From: Clusia tigrina
Lineage: Eukaryota; Arthropoda; Insecta; Diptera; Clusiidae
NCBI GenBank assembly: GCA_920105625.2
Contig: OV050031.1
Location: forward strand, 48,078,925-48,142,924
Length of the DNA: 64,000 nucleotides
Direction: 5' to 3'
Shown here: positions 10,759 to 22,192 of the stretch, one piece after another
How the letters are laid out: every line of letters begins with the position of its first letter
How positions within the stretch are numbered: the first letter of the stretch is position 1
Program-made: the position numbers and the translations under genes
Notes under the pieces: generated by a model
Told to the model about the DNA's origin: nothing
Seen by the model: only the letters and a program-made list of their open reading frames with translations
Databases searched by the model: none

Positions 10759-10967
10759 TCATAAAGTCTGGTTGGTACACAACAAATGAAGACACCCACC
10801 GCAAACTAAATATGACAAGAATTAACGAAGAGATAAAAAAGATATCCACAAAATACTACGATACACTGCATGGGCATAATAACGAAGAAATAAACGAGTT
10901 GCTACATCTAGAAGAAACCACCATGCGCCGTTTAAAGAGAACTCGACCAAACGACCCAATGAACTAG
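10758..10967 (+). pseudogene. Jockey A ORF2, C-terminal fragment
   Basis: Starts with SGWYTTNEDTHRKL and ends with RRLKRTRPNDPMN and a stop at 10967. It aligns block by block to the Jockey B C-terminus (AEWYIPNEVIHRDL ... RRLKRITPAEL). It is the end of the same ORF2 that is broken at 9639 by the mariner. Confidence 0.82.
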
Positions 10968-11291
10968 GAAATCCAGCCTACACATATTTGTAGTAGTTTT
11001 ATATATGTACATGTAAATAATTATTATAAATATAATTTTTCCTATAATTGATCATAAATTGTTATAATATAATTATAGTGAATTATTTAAATTTTTTTTA
11101 TTTTTTTTATTTCTTCCTCTATATATTACAATCTATAACAATAATATTAAGTAATATTTTGTGCAGGTTTGGATTGAATATGCTCTTTTTGCCAATGCCA
11201 AAGAACTTCCTTTATTTTTCTTTTTATTAAATTTTCTCTATTTATCCATCATTTTATTTATGTTTATAATTAATTATTTATTTTGTTACTG

Positions 11292-13892
11292 TTATGTATT
11301 TATTTTTTTAAACCTTCCTGTAAGTTCTGCAGGGGTAATTCGCTTCAATCTTCTTGGAGTTGCACCCTCCGTGTCTGCTGCACTACGCAGTTCCAGGTTT
11401 TGATGGCCTCTCAGTCGGTGTATATGTTTGGTGCTGCATTTTGTGATTGTGTCCTTGATGGTTTCAATGTGTAGGTCACGGTGTATAACCTCATTCGGGA
11501 TATACCATTCAGCATTTGTAATTGTTCGTAGTATTCTTGACTGCATTCGTTGTATTAAATTTAAGTTTGATATGCTAGCTGTGCCCCATATATTATTATT
11601 AGTTTGTTGTAGAGAGATAGTCTAGATGCTCGTCCAAGTAGCCAGCTTAACTGTCGGCACTTATTTTTTGCATCGTTTCGCTTGTTAATGATGTGCTGCT
11701 TCCAAGTAAATTTTTCGTCTATGGTTATTCCAAGATATTTTGCAGCAGAGTGAGTTTTTATTTGTTTGCCCTTTATAGCAAGGCTGTATTTTGTCGATTT
11801 TCTGTTTGTATATACAACTTGTACAGTTTTGTCTTTATTTATCCCTATTCCCCATAAGTCACACCATGCTACTACATTGTCTTATATATGTTGCATTGCA
11901 TTTGTTGCCTTTTTTCGTCATTGTGTGATGCCATTAAAACTGTGTCGTCAGCGAATGTTGCTATCATCGCATTGGTTTTCGTTGGAATTGGTATATCTGC
12001 TGTGAATATTAAGTATAGTAGAGGTCCTAATACGCTGCCTTGTGGTACTCCAGCTGTCATTGGTAGGATGTCTGAGCAATCCTCGTCATATTTTATGTAG
12101 AATTGTCGTTCGCTTATATAGCTCTTTAAAATGTCATAATAATTTTGTGGAAATATTCGCTTAAGTTTATATAGAAGTCCTTTGTGCCACACCTTGTCGA
12201 ATGCTTTTGCAATGTCCAAGTATACAGCTACGCAGTATTTTTTGTTGTCTATACTTTCAAGGATTTTGTTTACAACCCTGTGGACCTGTTGCACAGTTGA
12301 GTGCTGTCTTCTAAATCCAAACTGATGGCTGGGTATTAAATTTTTTGTTGTTAAGATTGGCTCTAATCTGTCCTGTAGTATCCTTTCAAATACTTTGGAT
12401 AGTATTGGCAATAGACTGATAGGTCGGTAAGAAGTTGTTTTGGTGGCATCTTTTCCTGGCTTGCTGATGGCTGTTATCTGTTCAACTTTCCATAAGCGAG
12501 AGAAATACTTAGTTTCTAGCACGCAGTTAAATATATTTCGGATATATATTATAGCTATATCAGGCATTTCTTTTAGCATCAGATCATATCCTGGCGCCTT
12601 TTTGACTTTTAATTTTTTAATTTTGTTTTTGATTTCTGCCACTGGCGTCTTTTTTGTTTTGGATTGCGAGATATTTATTACATTGCCAAGATGAGTGGTT
12701 TGATTGTCCATTTCGCTTGTAAATATTTCAAGGAAATGTTTGGCCAGTGTGTTGGCTTTGTCTTTACTTGTTTTCGCCCATGTGCTGGTTTGTGTTTTGA
12801 CAGGAGGTGTGTATATTATTGCACCAGTGAGTTTTTTCGTAGCCTTCCAAAGAGAGTAATTTGTTGATGTGGTCGTTCCCAAGTTCAGCATATGTTTTTC
12901 TAGTTCCTTTTCTCTGTTTTTCTGAAGGAAAATTTTTAATTCATTTGTTGCTTTGTTTAGGTTGCGTTTATCTTCCAGATTCCTAGTGATTTGCTATGTT
13001 TTCCGGACCTTCCTTTTCCATTTAATTTTTCCCTTGATGAACTCTGGTGTAGTGTCCGTATTTGCTAACGTTAGCTTTGGTGTTGAAGCTGTGATTGCTT
13101 CGATGACGCTATCATTGAAGTATGCGATTGCGGAATCGATTTCATTTTTTGTTTTTAATCGTATATCTATTTTTAGTTGTTTATCCAGTGCTAGACGAAA
13201 ATTATTCCAGTCAGTTTTATTGTTATAGATGCCTGAGAAAAGTCTTGTCTCTATTGATCCTAGTAATGTCATTAGGATTGGGGAGTGGTCTGATTTATGA
13301 AGAATATTTTTTGTGATGCAGAAGTCTATTAAATCTGGTTGTTTTTTTGTATCTGTTGGCCAATATGTTGGTTCACCAGTGCTAATGAATCGACCATCAC
13401 TATATCGTATAGCTTTAAGTAACTCGCGTCCTTTTGCGTTTGTCAACCTTGATCCCCATAAAACATTTTTAGCGTTATAGTCACCTCCGGCTAAATAGTG
13501 ATTCCCCAGTTTTTTTAAATAGTCTAGATATTGTTTTTTTGTGTTGTTATATTTTGGTGGACAATAGACAGCAGATACTACGATTTGTCCTTTCGAGTCT
13601 TTTAGTGCTATTGTGGTTGCTTGAAGGTTTTCTTTTTTATATGCGTCAAGTTCAATGTAATTCATATTTTTTTTATAACGATCGCCGTTCCACCGTGAGA
13701 TTTGTTGTCAGGATGATTTGTGTAATGGATGTCAAAGTTAGGGAATTTAACATATGTTTTGTCTGTAGCATGTGTTTCCGAGATTAACATCACATCTATT
13801 GAATTATTTATTAGGAAAGTCTTTAGTTCTAGTTCATGGCGCGACAGTCCATTTGCATTTATTGCCAAATTTATTTTATTTACTGCGTTCAT
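11292..13892 (-). pseudogene. Jockey B ORF2: endonuclease-reverse transcriptase
   Basis: ATG at 13892 gives NLAINANGLSRHELELKTFL and LISETHATDKT (endonuclease start), then a frame change near 13663. 13665-12994 continues with AVYCPPKYNN, AGGDYNAKNVLWGS, GEPTYWPTD and KSDHSPILM (the catalytic Asp/His pair). 12891-11872 holds RT: APGYDLMLKEMPD, SYRPISLLPILSKVFERIL, FGFRRQHSTVQQV, YLDIAKAFDKVWHKGLL, GVPQGSVLGPLLYLIF and the catalytic TFADDTVLMAS. After another frameshift near 11880 the rest reads to GTASISNLNLIQRMQSRIL and a stop at 11292, with a deletion of the segment before GTA. The gene would copy element RNA at a nicked target. Confidence 0.85.
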
Positions 13893-15392
13893 CTATTTTG
13901 CATACAAGCATAGTTACTATGTTCATCATACTGGTCATTTGATTTATTAGTTGTTTCATCATTATTTTTAATTCGGATAGATCGTCCTTGTTTGATATTA
14001 TTTCATATGTGCTGTTGCTTTTTATTTGATTTGGCTCCTGTGATATTGTTTCCATTTGTGCAGCTTGAGCGTATGAAATACCAGAGATGATTTGCTGGCC
14101 ATTTATTTTTGTATTGTGATTATTTTGGTTTGTTTCAATATTGATTTGTTCATTTGTTACTTTCTTGCGAAGTGTAGGGTATCTCTGGACTTGCACAGCT
14201 TTATATTTTTGTTGTTTTTTGTTTGCCGTGTGGTTTTCACCGCAATGAACGCATTTAATATTTACTCTATCAGCGTCGATTTTAATTGTGCACATGTTTG
14301 TCTTGTGTTTTCCAGCACATTTGACACACACCGGGTCTATCTGGCAGTAGTTTTTTGTGTGGCCGTACTCTTGGCAATTTGTGCATTTGGGGAATTGTTC
14401 TCTTTTGTCGGGGTGGCTCAAAGCTAATTTTGCAGTGTAGGAGGTGAGTAATGTCGTATATGCCTTTATTGTTATCTTTTATTTTCAATTCAATTGAAAA
14501 TAGTGAAAGTGGTTGTTTTATTTTGGCACCATTAGCTATTTGGATGTTATGGATATTTGTCACTTCATGGCCTAGTTCGGCTAATTCGTTTTTAATGTCT
14601 TCTGTGTCGGTTGAATGGTGCATATTTCGTAATACCACTCTAAAGCCTCGCTCATCTTTTGGTCGAAATGTGTAATACTTTGTCCCTTTTTGCTTTAATA
14701 ATTCCATTACTTTTGTATAGTGTGTGGATTCTTTTGGTTGAATTTTTATTTCGTTCTTGCTTAGAATTTTCATTTCGTACAATATATTTGGCATGGAATT
14801 TAGTGCTTCAGATAAGGCTTTTATATTTTCAACATTCTGAACATATATAGGAGGCGTTTTTTGTAAACATTGCGTAATTGGTTTTTGTATATTAATGTTC
14901 GCATTTGTCCCACTGTTGTTTTGTTCTTCACTGTTACTTGAGAGTCCGTTTTGTCATTTACTGCTAACAGTTCGAATCTGTTTGTTGTGTTTGGAGTGAT
15001 AGGCTAGCTCAGCCAATATTTTTGGAGTGATGTTTGTGTTGTGTTGAACATTTAATTTTTCGGTCTTTTGTTACTAGTATTTTGTTCATTTAACTTGTTT
15101 GGCGATTGTTTTTCGCGGTTGAGTTTTGTGTTTTTATTTTCGGTAATTTTATTACTGGTTTTAATATTTATATTTTGTACTTGCGTGTTTGTTGTTGCTG
15201 ATGAAATTGGTGTTGTTCCGATTGCCATTTGGAGGAGCTTTGAGTTGTTATTGTGGTTGCTGAAATAGTAACTGGTGGATAAAACTCCATAGTGGGAGTC
15301 GCGCATTGGACACTCCAAGGTAGGGAATTGCTGGCACCTAGTAGAGCGGGAGAGCAAGATCGTGCGCTGCTCTCTGTCACTTCGACCGACAA
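13876..15392 (-). pseudogene. Jockey B ORF1 (zinc-knuckle gag-like protein)
   Basis: N-terminal variable part with Gln- and Asn-rich stretches (15392-15052), then, after frame breaks near 15050-14800, the core KGTKYYTFRPKDERGF and DTEDIKNELAELGHEVTNI (14794-14282). A frameshift near 14420 leads to the zinc-knuckle part: CTNCQEYGHTKNYC, CVKCAGKHKTNMC and a third incomplete CVHCGENHTANKK (14421-14270). The tail to 13876 is polar. ORF1 stop and ORF2 start overlap by about 17 bases. RNA-binding protein of the element. Confidence 0.82.
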
Positions 15393-15763
15393 TTTGGAGT
15401 TGCCGTTGTTTTCGTTTGAGACGAAAGAAAAATATGCGTTTCTTTTTGTTGCTGTTTTTTGTTTAAGTGTGTCACCACACTCATTATAAATTTGTGATTT
15501 GTTCTTATTTTATTCTATTTTAAAAGATGTGTCCCAGTAAGTGACCGGTAGATTCGTTCTAGTCGATCATAATAAATTTGTATTTAAGAAATAATTTTTG
15601 CGGAGCGAGCTTAAACACGTCTGCACTGTTCAAAACTTTCTACACTGTGTTTTCAATATTAATTTCCCAACAAATATGCAAATCATGTACTAGGTGTCAA
15701 TATAATGGTGACAGATGTATGAAATAAAGGGGGAAAAAAAAGAAAAACCAAAAAAATTTACAT

Positions 15764-17047
15764 AATTACCGACGAATGCTTTAAAATACCCCAGAGGGAG
15801 CCGCGGTTACGAAATGTTTCTTCTAGATCACCAAACACTTAGATTTAGTCAGATTAAGACACAAACCATTCCTTCCTGCCCATACATATATATTATTCAG
15901 GTCTTTATTTATTTTAGTGACACAGTCGGCAACTGCGTTCGGTGTACAACTGATGTAAATTTAAACATCATCCGCATACATTTGAATATTACAATATTGT
16001 AAGACAGTCGGCAGGTCATTAATGTATATGCAAAAGGGAAGTGGACCCAAAATGGAGCCCTGTGGCACACCTCGAGCCACAGAAAGTACTGCTACACGGT
16101 TGGTAAAGCGCCTGTGTTCTATCTGTGAGGTACGATTTTAATAACTTTACTGCAGTGGGTGAGAAGTTATACATTTTCAATAGTTTTGTACATAAAATAT
16201 CATGGTCAACACAATCAAACGCTTTATAATGGTCCAACAGTGTCAACAAACACATCCTATTAGAGCCAAGTGTCACCCGAATATCTTCCACTACATCAAT
16301 TAGGGCCGTTATGCAGCTCCGCCTTGGTGTAAAACCAGATTGTCTTTCAGTGATAATTCCATTTCCCGATAAAAATGTCTTCATTTGTTTAGCCATAAGT
16401 AATTCAAATACTTTAGACAAGTATGGCAAAATAGCAATTGGTCGATACTCATTGTCTGACTTTGGTGTGGGCAGAATTTTTGCTACCTTCCAACATGTTG
16501 GAAATGTTGATGTCATTACCGCCGTATTAAAAATATGGGTAATGACCGGAAGCAGCCCAGGAAGAAGTGCATTAACAAAACCGGAATAAATCTCATCAGT
16601 ACCACAAGCATTCGACTTTACACTCAAAAAACACTCCAACACATCCGACTCTTCTACACCACCAAAACCAAACATACACTCAGAAGACACAAGACTACAA
16701 GAATCTAAATAACTATTCCCATGCACTGGTTCGATCGGGAGGTTAACAAACCTCTGATTCAGCTCGTTAAGATCAGAATCAATATTTGGAAGTGCACCGC
16801 TCTACCCCAAGCCAATGCCCCGAATATGTCTCCACGTCTGATTGCTACTTACAACATTAGAAAATTTACCCTCATAATATTTACATTTAGCAATCCTAAC
16901 CTCCTTTATGACATGTCTTCTATATGTTTCGTGAAAAAGAGGTATCTTGTAACGTTTCCATCTTTTATATGCTGCGTCACGTAAGTCTATTAATGTCTTT
17001 ATTTTATTGTTAAACCAAGGCCGCACTCCATGGCGTATAGAGAGCAC
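15764..17047 (-). pseudogene. LINE X ORF2: linker and reverse transcriptase core
   Basis: 17047-16802 gives GVRPWFNNKIKTLIDLRDA, the linker after the endonuclease. An in-frame TAG follows at about 16800. 16726-16019 holds SNACGTDEIYSGFVNALLPGL, EYRPIAILPYLSKVFELLM, QSGFTPRRSCITALI and DHYKAFDCVDHDIL (first catalytic Asp region). A frameshift near 16070 precedes GPLPFCIYINDLPT and YADDV at about 15965, whose next codon is a TAA. The frame then runs to NGLCLNLTKSKCLVI and the Jockey A insertion site. Several lesions; not functional. Confidence 0.82.
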
Positions 17048-18028
17048 TTACTCCGGAACAAATTCATCGAAAAGTTGCTTAATGTTAGAATGCAGGTACT
17101 CTACTTTGTCATTTATTGAGGTCATCAGAGGGATTGAATCCCAATCGACACTGTCGAGCTTAGTACATAAATGTTGATAGTCAATATTATAGAAGTCACG
17201 ATAACTTATAATATTTGGCGTAATTTTAAGTTTAAAATCAATTGTCAGAGAAATTAAGTCATGTTTTGAGAAACAAGTGGCTGAGAGCTGTTCATACAGC
17301 TCAACCTTCCCTCTATCGTCAACAAAATATAAATCCAATAGTGAACTGTTAGTTTTTGTAAAATGAGTCGGTGACAATAAATTTACCAAAACCAAACCCA
17401 GACATTTCAGATATCAATCCATTCTCAATCAAGACATTGCTGTTGAAGTCCTCTGCCACCACAATACTTTGAAAATTCAACGAAATCCCCCGAAGATGGT
17501 CTAGAAACAATTGCATATCAATTTTACGATTCGGTCTATAAACACAACCAACAAGTAGAGTCCCAACACCATTGCAAACACTTAAGAATACATATTCAAT
17601 TTCACTATCAATACCCGATTTACTGTGGATGTGGCAAGCAATGTCATCCCGCACAAAAATAGCTACCCCCCCCCCCCAGCATGGCTCTCTCTATCAGATC
17701 GAAACAGCTTGTAACCATTAACTCTGAACAAGTTGTTCTGCATTGATGGCACAAACCAAGTTTCCGAGACACAAATCAGATCTACCTCTGAGCCCTCAAA
17801 CAAATATCTAAATTCATAAATTTTGTTAACCAAGCTCTGTGCATTAATATGACATATCTTTGTTCCCATTTCAATTCTGATAAGAATACGAATCATATTA
17901 AAGTTAGTTTCATTGGAATTCACTGAAGACTTAATTAAAGCGTTCATATTTGTAGCAAACAAGTAAAGGCGTGGCAATACCGGCACTATTACACTACCAA
18001 AAGAGTTTGAAGTAGCGCAATGAACCAT
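17048..18028 (-). pseudogene. LINE X ORF2: apurinic-type endonuclease domain
   Basis: 18028-17663 reads KICHINAQSLVNKIYEFRYLFEGSEVD...CVSETWF and ends in a glycine run. A 12-base C tract at 17666-17677 (G on the coding strand) marks the frame break to 17654-17349 (VRDDIACHIHSKSG, VGCVYRPNRKIDMQLFLDHL, VVAEDFNSN, where the catalytic GDFN is EDFN). A further break leads to 17395-17048 with NSSLLDLYFVDDR and FSKHDLISLTID (SDH-like motif now SKHD). The domain nicks target DNA in this family. Two active-site changes plus frameshifts show it is dead. Confidence 0.8.
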
Positions 18029-18198
18029 AGATAACCGTGCAAACTAGTGACTGACTTAAAACTATATATATGAATTTTACATCAAAACACTCAAAATAGT
18101 ACATATTATAGAGTAAATAAACAATGCAGCAATTTAAACTTACATCTACAAAAATTTGTTGAGAGAAATCAATTATGCAGCAGTAAAAATTGTGAGAG

Positions 18199-19143
18199 CT
18201 ATTGATCCTCTCCACGAAAAAAACTGCTCATCTGCTGAATTGAGTCTATGTGCTTTGCCCCTTCACTCTCTGTGCTCTTTACATAAACCAAGCCCCTCAA
18301 AGTAAAAACCGCGAACAGTTGTTTTTGATTTTTCAAGCGGACTGCCGCACGCATTATATCATAGTTTACCTTTGTGAGACATTCGTTCATGTAAATTGGG
18401 ACAGTAGAGTCGAATCCAGCATGCTGTAATCGTAAGGTACCATGTGTCTCACGTTTAAAGTTCGCTTAAGACGAAGTTCTTGTCTCTTTAAAGTTAGACT
18501 TTAAGACGAAGTTCTTGTCGTAGGGTGTTGCTAGTTTTACCATTATAACACGATCACCGGTAGAGTTTTTGTTGTCAACGCGTGTCACTCTATAAGCCGC
18601 CCTTACTACAGGCGGCGTGATACCAACTGATGTACATATGGTATCAAATATTCCAGGTAGATCCTCCTGTGGACTGCATGGGATACCGCATAACCGTAAG
18701 TTACAGGCAATAGCGGCGTTGTCCTGTTTTGCCACCTGAGATTTTAAGGCCTGATCTTTGGCCCTAAGACCTGGAATAATTCTAGAGTGAGTTTTTGTCT
18801 CACACTGCTTCACTCGCTGACACACTGCATCCAGCTCCCCTCTCAATGTAGTGACCTCCAAGCAAACTGTCTCAACAGCAGCAATTCTTTTTTCAAATTG
18901 CAGAAGCGAAGCTTTGATGTTCGAGATTTCCGCGGCTGTTTCACAAATTTTTTGCATTACTCGTTCTTCTGACATCTTCAATGCAGAACGTAGCTCAGCA
19001 ACGATGCTCTCCTTCTGCTTATCCATTCCGCATTGTAATTGCTGCATAACAGCACCAATCGACAGGTTCTCTTTACTAGGCACAGTTTGCGGAGTAGCCG
19101 GAGTCGAAGCGGCTTTACATGTGGTTTTTGTTCTTGTATTCAT
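18199..19143 (-). pseudogene. LINE X ORF1: coiled-coil RNA-binding protein
   Basis: Starts MNTRTKTTCKAASTPATPQT at 19143. Residues 30-130 are a long heptad-rich coiled coil (KESIVAELRSALKMSEERV..., KRIAAVETVCLEVTTLRGEL). Residues 140-215 contain DNAAIACNLRLCGIP, QEDLPGIFDTICTSVGI and DRVIMVKLATPYDKNFVL, an L1-ORF1p-like RRM arrangement. After breaks at about 18466-18390 the C-terminal domain follows: NECLTKVNYDIMRAAVRLKNQ and VFTLRGLVYVKSTES, stop at 18199. The close relative in LINE Y is at 50037-50687. Likely role: trimeric RNA chaperone of the element. Confidence 0.8.
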
Positions 19144-19190
19144 GTTACGGACTTCTTTCTGCTTCTTGAAATGTTTCAGAGTGTAATGTT

Positions 19191-19532
19191 TATATTTATG
19201 ATCACGTATTTCTGTCTATATCCACTTGGTCTATCTGAGTGTATCTTGTTTAATTTTATTTGGCTAGTTTATGTAGCCAATGTATTGTTACTTTTGTATG
19301 TGCATAAATCAATCAAAAATTTAGCGGCAAAAAACACGTCCGAACTTATTGAACTTTGAATCATTAATATGTAATTACTCATTAATATATAATTACTCAT
19401 TTTAGTTGTACAGCTTTTTATTTTTATGCTTTTATCTTAAACTGAGGGAAATATCGTAAAGAAGTGGCTTCTTCCAGACTTAAACGCATATTCTGGTTTA
19501 ACTTTACTGTTTTCTAAGCTAAACATAAAAAT
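19191..19532. other. LINE X 5' UTR or old flank
   Basis: No gene seen. AT-rich with a short direct repeat, ATTAATATNTAATTACTCATT, at 19363-19400. The 5' end of LINE X could not be fixed. Confidence 0.4.
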
Positions 19533-20106
19533 TATTAATATATTCGGTTGAAAAGAAAGACCTTTTGTGGCTTATCCACAATCATTTAACATCAATTAGA
19601 TCCGCTGAGTGGTATTACTATAGCCATCGTTACAAAAACTTTAACTCCAACTGCTATAAAGTCATCTACCCAGCCACCGCTTCTCGTCAGCCAAGAAAAA
19701 TCTTCTCCCGTCTCCAACTGGGGCACACAAAGCTGCATATGCGGTGTGGAGACCCCGTTCCTACTGGCCCGTTTTGCACTCTACTTCAATCTTCAACGAT
19801 TGCATCCAACTCTGCGTTATCAGAAAAAATGTGTTCGGTGGCTCTAATCCTATTGAGTCTCTCAAAACTGTTAACTTGGAAAATATTATGAAAGTCGAGA
19901 AATACCTCCAAGAATGTAACATAATTAATCTTTTATAACTATTAATATTAATCTTCAAATTTTTAAATATATTCATATAATTATATACTCCAAATTTAGA
20001 TATATTCGAGCCGAATGCCCTGGCAGCTATCGCGCCTTTTTCTTCTTAATCATAATAATTTATTATTGTGATTACTATAATAAATAAATAAATATTAATA
20101 TATTCG
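19533..20106 (+). mobile_element. I-like LINE 3' fragment with 14-bp target duplication
   Basis: The body 19547-20092 (546 bp) is flanked by perfect copies of TATTAATATATTCG at 19533-19546 and 20093-20106. The 5' part is coding: LWLIHNHLTSIRSAEWYYYSHRY, then ISRLQLGHTKLHMRCGD-like sequence and, one frame over, FNDCIQLCVIRKNVFGGSNPIESLK...LENIMKVEKYLQECNIINLL with a stop near 19936. This resembles the segment after RNase H in I/LOA-type LINEs, with a damaged zinc-binding part. The 3' UTR contains GAATGCCCTGGCAGCTATCGCGCC and ends in (TAAA)n. It is a 5'-truncated insertion; decay is limited to one or two frameshifts. Confidence 0.75.
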
Positions 20107-21660
20107 AAGGAAATTTGTTTTGTCTTTTCGAGAAGTGGTTCCATTAGATTGTCATGAATTTTCTAATTTATTTAATTGTTTTATGACTGAATCGTTAATA
20201 TAATAAAGAGTTGTCGATGGAATTTGGAATTTCTGAATCTATATTGACCTATGAATCATCCCTCTCCTTACCATCAAAACCATTTGTTTTCTGCCGACGG
20301 AAAAATCATCGTGTCCTTGGTTGGTTGTTGACATTATCCTCCTTTCCCCTTTGAAATCTCTCCTAGCAGCAGACCTCACTTATTGTTAACAGTTCTGTCT
20401 GAAAAAGTGTGGATTCAGTGGTAACGAAGATGTGTTTGGGGTAATTTCTACTCTAATATCAGTTCCTAACCGGTTCTAAATAATTTCCGAGAGTCAGGGG
20501 CTGCTATTTTCTATTATTGAATGGAATATGGATCTCATTTATGGAAGTGAGGTTTCATGGTATACGGACATTATATCATATGATATTTCATATCATATCT
20601 GTGTTAGAGTAAACAACACAAATCTTATTTCTTGTCTTGTTCTAGTAAAATATAAAATAATATGCATAGAGTTACAATGAACATTTTTTATACACAGAGA
20701 AATATGTGTTGTATTTTGTTTGACCATATCAAGGGTTCTTGCCACTTTTTCTCAGGCTGCACCGTATGTAGTACTAGCCAATGATCTGGATGAGCTTCTC
20801 TTCTGAAGTGGTATTTTTATAGTTGGTATTATATTCAGGATTCAAAATTTTATGTCAAATTCAAAATAAGTGTCCTCGACAAAACCTGCGAATTGTTTTA
20901 CCATATGTGGTGTCTGTGTGGACATCTATACATACATGTCGGACAGTTAGTGAGGCAGACTTAAAGGCGTCAATGATAATTTTTAAATGCAATATAATTA
21001 CATTGGATGCCATTGAAAGAAGGACCCGAACGAAATAAACAAGTGAATGTGTCACTGCACACTGCGGTATCATCTCAAAAGGTGAAGAATTTCCTCCACG
21101 TATGGCTCAACGTTAGGTAACCGGGAACCAGAAAGTTCTGTGCACAATATTTGCGAGTGCCCTCCAGACCCCCAGATGGGGACTGCTAACTTAGCGCTTG
21201 AAACTATCCCGAACGTGGACCCTCATATAGTACTCTATAGAGCCGCAATTTTGATGGAAGTACACTATAGCTAATAATAATAATAACAAAAATATGCCTG
21301 CGAGATGCTATGTTTATATAAGAAAACAATAATCAGGTGTTCAGGAGTTTATTAGAATATCCACGTTTTTTAATTTCGGAAGATTTCCTTTATATTCGGA
21401 ATGAGCGTCTTCGAAATCTCTTACTATTTTTGCATCCACATTTTATGCTGCCTCATAGATTTTTTATCAGTTTTTGTCATTTCTAGCCCAGGTTATGTGC
21501 CCGCTTTTATTCACCGTATTTCAGAACTTTATAGTATAAATCGTCGCACCTTTCAAAAGTTTTTATAAAAGCCAATGTGAATTCACTTGCTAGAATATCC
21601 TGTACCTTTTACTCTCTTCCTTCTTTTGAAGAATACTGCTCATATATCGCAGAAAGGATT
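20107..21660. other. No recognisable gene
   Basis: About 1.55 kb without a supported gene or repeat end. A palindromic stretch (ATATCATATGATATTTCATATCATAT) is at 20573-20599. Short open frames near 20823-21073 on both strands overlap each other and show no family motif. This may be old single-copy flank or very decayed element sequence. Confidence 0.4.
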
Positions 21661-21665
21661 ACGAT

Positions 21666-21953
21666 CTACACCAATTCCGATTCTGCAGTTTTCCCATTGA
21701 ATTTAGTCAGAAAAAATACATTTCCTGAAAGCATTCCGAAGAAATAAGTCAATTCTTTGAATATTTGTGAATTAATTTTCTTGGATTGTTCCACATCGCT
21801 TTGATACATATCTGGTTGTATTAGAATGGCGATCCGTAGATATTTGTGGTGAAATGCTGGATCATCTAACATTGAATTATTCCAGTGTACACAATCGAAA
21901 ATTCTTCGAACTATTGTAAGAATACTCAAATATTTGAAGAAACAGCAACACAC
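21666..21953 (-). other. Unrecognised open stretch (95 codons)
   Basis: Reads FDCVHWNNSMLDDPAFHHKYLRI...SKKINSQIFKELTYFFGMLSGNVFF without a stop over 288 bases, in a less AT-biased context than its surroundings. I recognise no domain. It could be a fragment of an old host or element exon. No start, splice site or partner exon could be supported. Confidence 0.25.
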
Positions 21954-22192
21954 ATATTAAATCAAAGAGCCGACTCTCACTTCAATGCACTCTCTCCGCA
22001 AGATGAGACGGAAAGCAGCGGCTGTGCAGAACTGTCGCTAACGAACAACAAAAACTTCCGTCTGTGCATAACGTTCTGAGTGAGCAAGGTAACTTACAAG
22101 AGAACACATCAACACAATGCGTAAAAATTCAAGGTATCCCGTCCACCAATATCCCGTATCCAACAAAGTCATTACAACTCTTGCCTCATTGA

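Larger units (their letters stand above)
11092..15550 (-). mobile_element. Jockey B: jockey-clade LINE inside the 3' UTR of Jockey A
   Basis: Its A-rich tail appears on the plus strand as the T-rich run 11092-11125. The 3' UTR runs to 11291, ORF2 11292-13892, ORF1 13876-15392, and the 5' UTR extends to about 15550. The right boundary is uncertain; TATTTAA occurs at both proposed ends and could be a short target duplication. It is better preserved than Jockey A: the RT active site FADD is intact, with three or four frameshifts and one internal deletion near 11600. Confidence 0.72.
6492..15755 (+). mobile_element. Jockey A: jockey-clade LINE with nested mariner and Jockey B
   Basis: The 5' end is at 6492 and an A-rich tail with AATAAA (15723-15728) ends at 15755. 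The flanks are an 8-bp target duplication, ATTTACAT, inside LINE X. Own sequence: ORF1 6490-7450, ORF2 7459-9639 and about 10758-10967, 3' UTR 10968 to about 11091, and more 3' UTR from about 15550 to 15755. A mariner replaces part of ORF2 (with loss of about 100 codons) and Jockey B lies in the 3' UTR in opposite orientation. The 5' end is slightly shorter than that of Jockey B. Every coding part carries frameshifts, and the RT active site reads FAEA rather than FADD. Confidence 0.72.
5612..19190 (-). mobile_element. LINE X: CR1-like non-LTR retrotransposon split by Jockey A
   Basis: Two pieces, 5612-6491 and 15756-19190, are one element. Removing 6492-15755 and one copy of the duplicated ATTTACAT (6484-6491, 15756-15763) restores continuous homology to LINE Y between the RT core and RT C-terminal region. 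Order on the minus strand: ORF1 with coiled coil (19143-18199), endonuclease (18028-17048), RT (17047-15764), RT C-terminal region (6491-5904), 3' UTR and (AAT)n tail. Clade assignment (CR1/L2-like group) is from overall protein look and tail type and is tentative. Multiple stops and frameshifts make it dead. Confidence 0.75.

Noticed and set aside
11161..11625. Plus-strand hydrophobic open frames
   Set aside because: Antisense of the 3' UTR and ORF2 end of Jockey B.
20573..20599. ATATCATATGATATTTCATATCATAT palindrome as a transposon end
   Set aside because: No partner inverted repeat or target duplication found nearby.
21666..21953. Possible chemoreceptor-type exon
   Set aside because: Hydrophobic patches only; no conserved receptor motif, splice sites or neighbouring exons.
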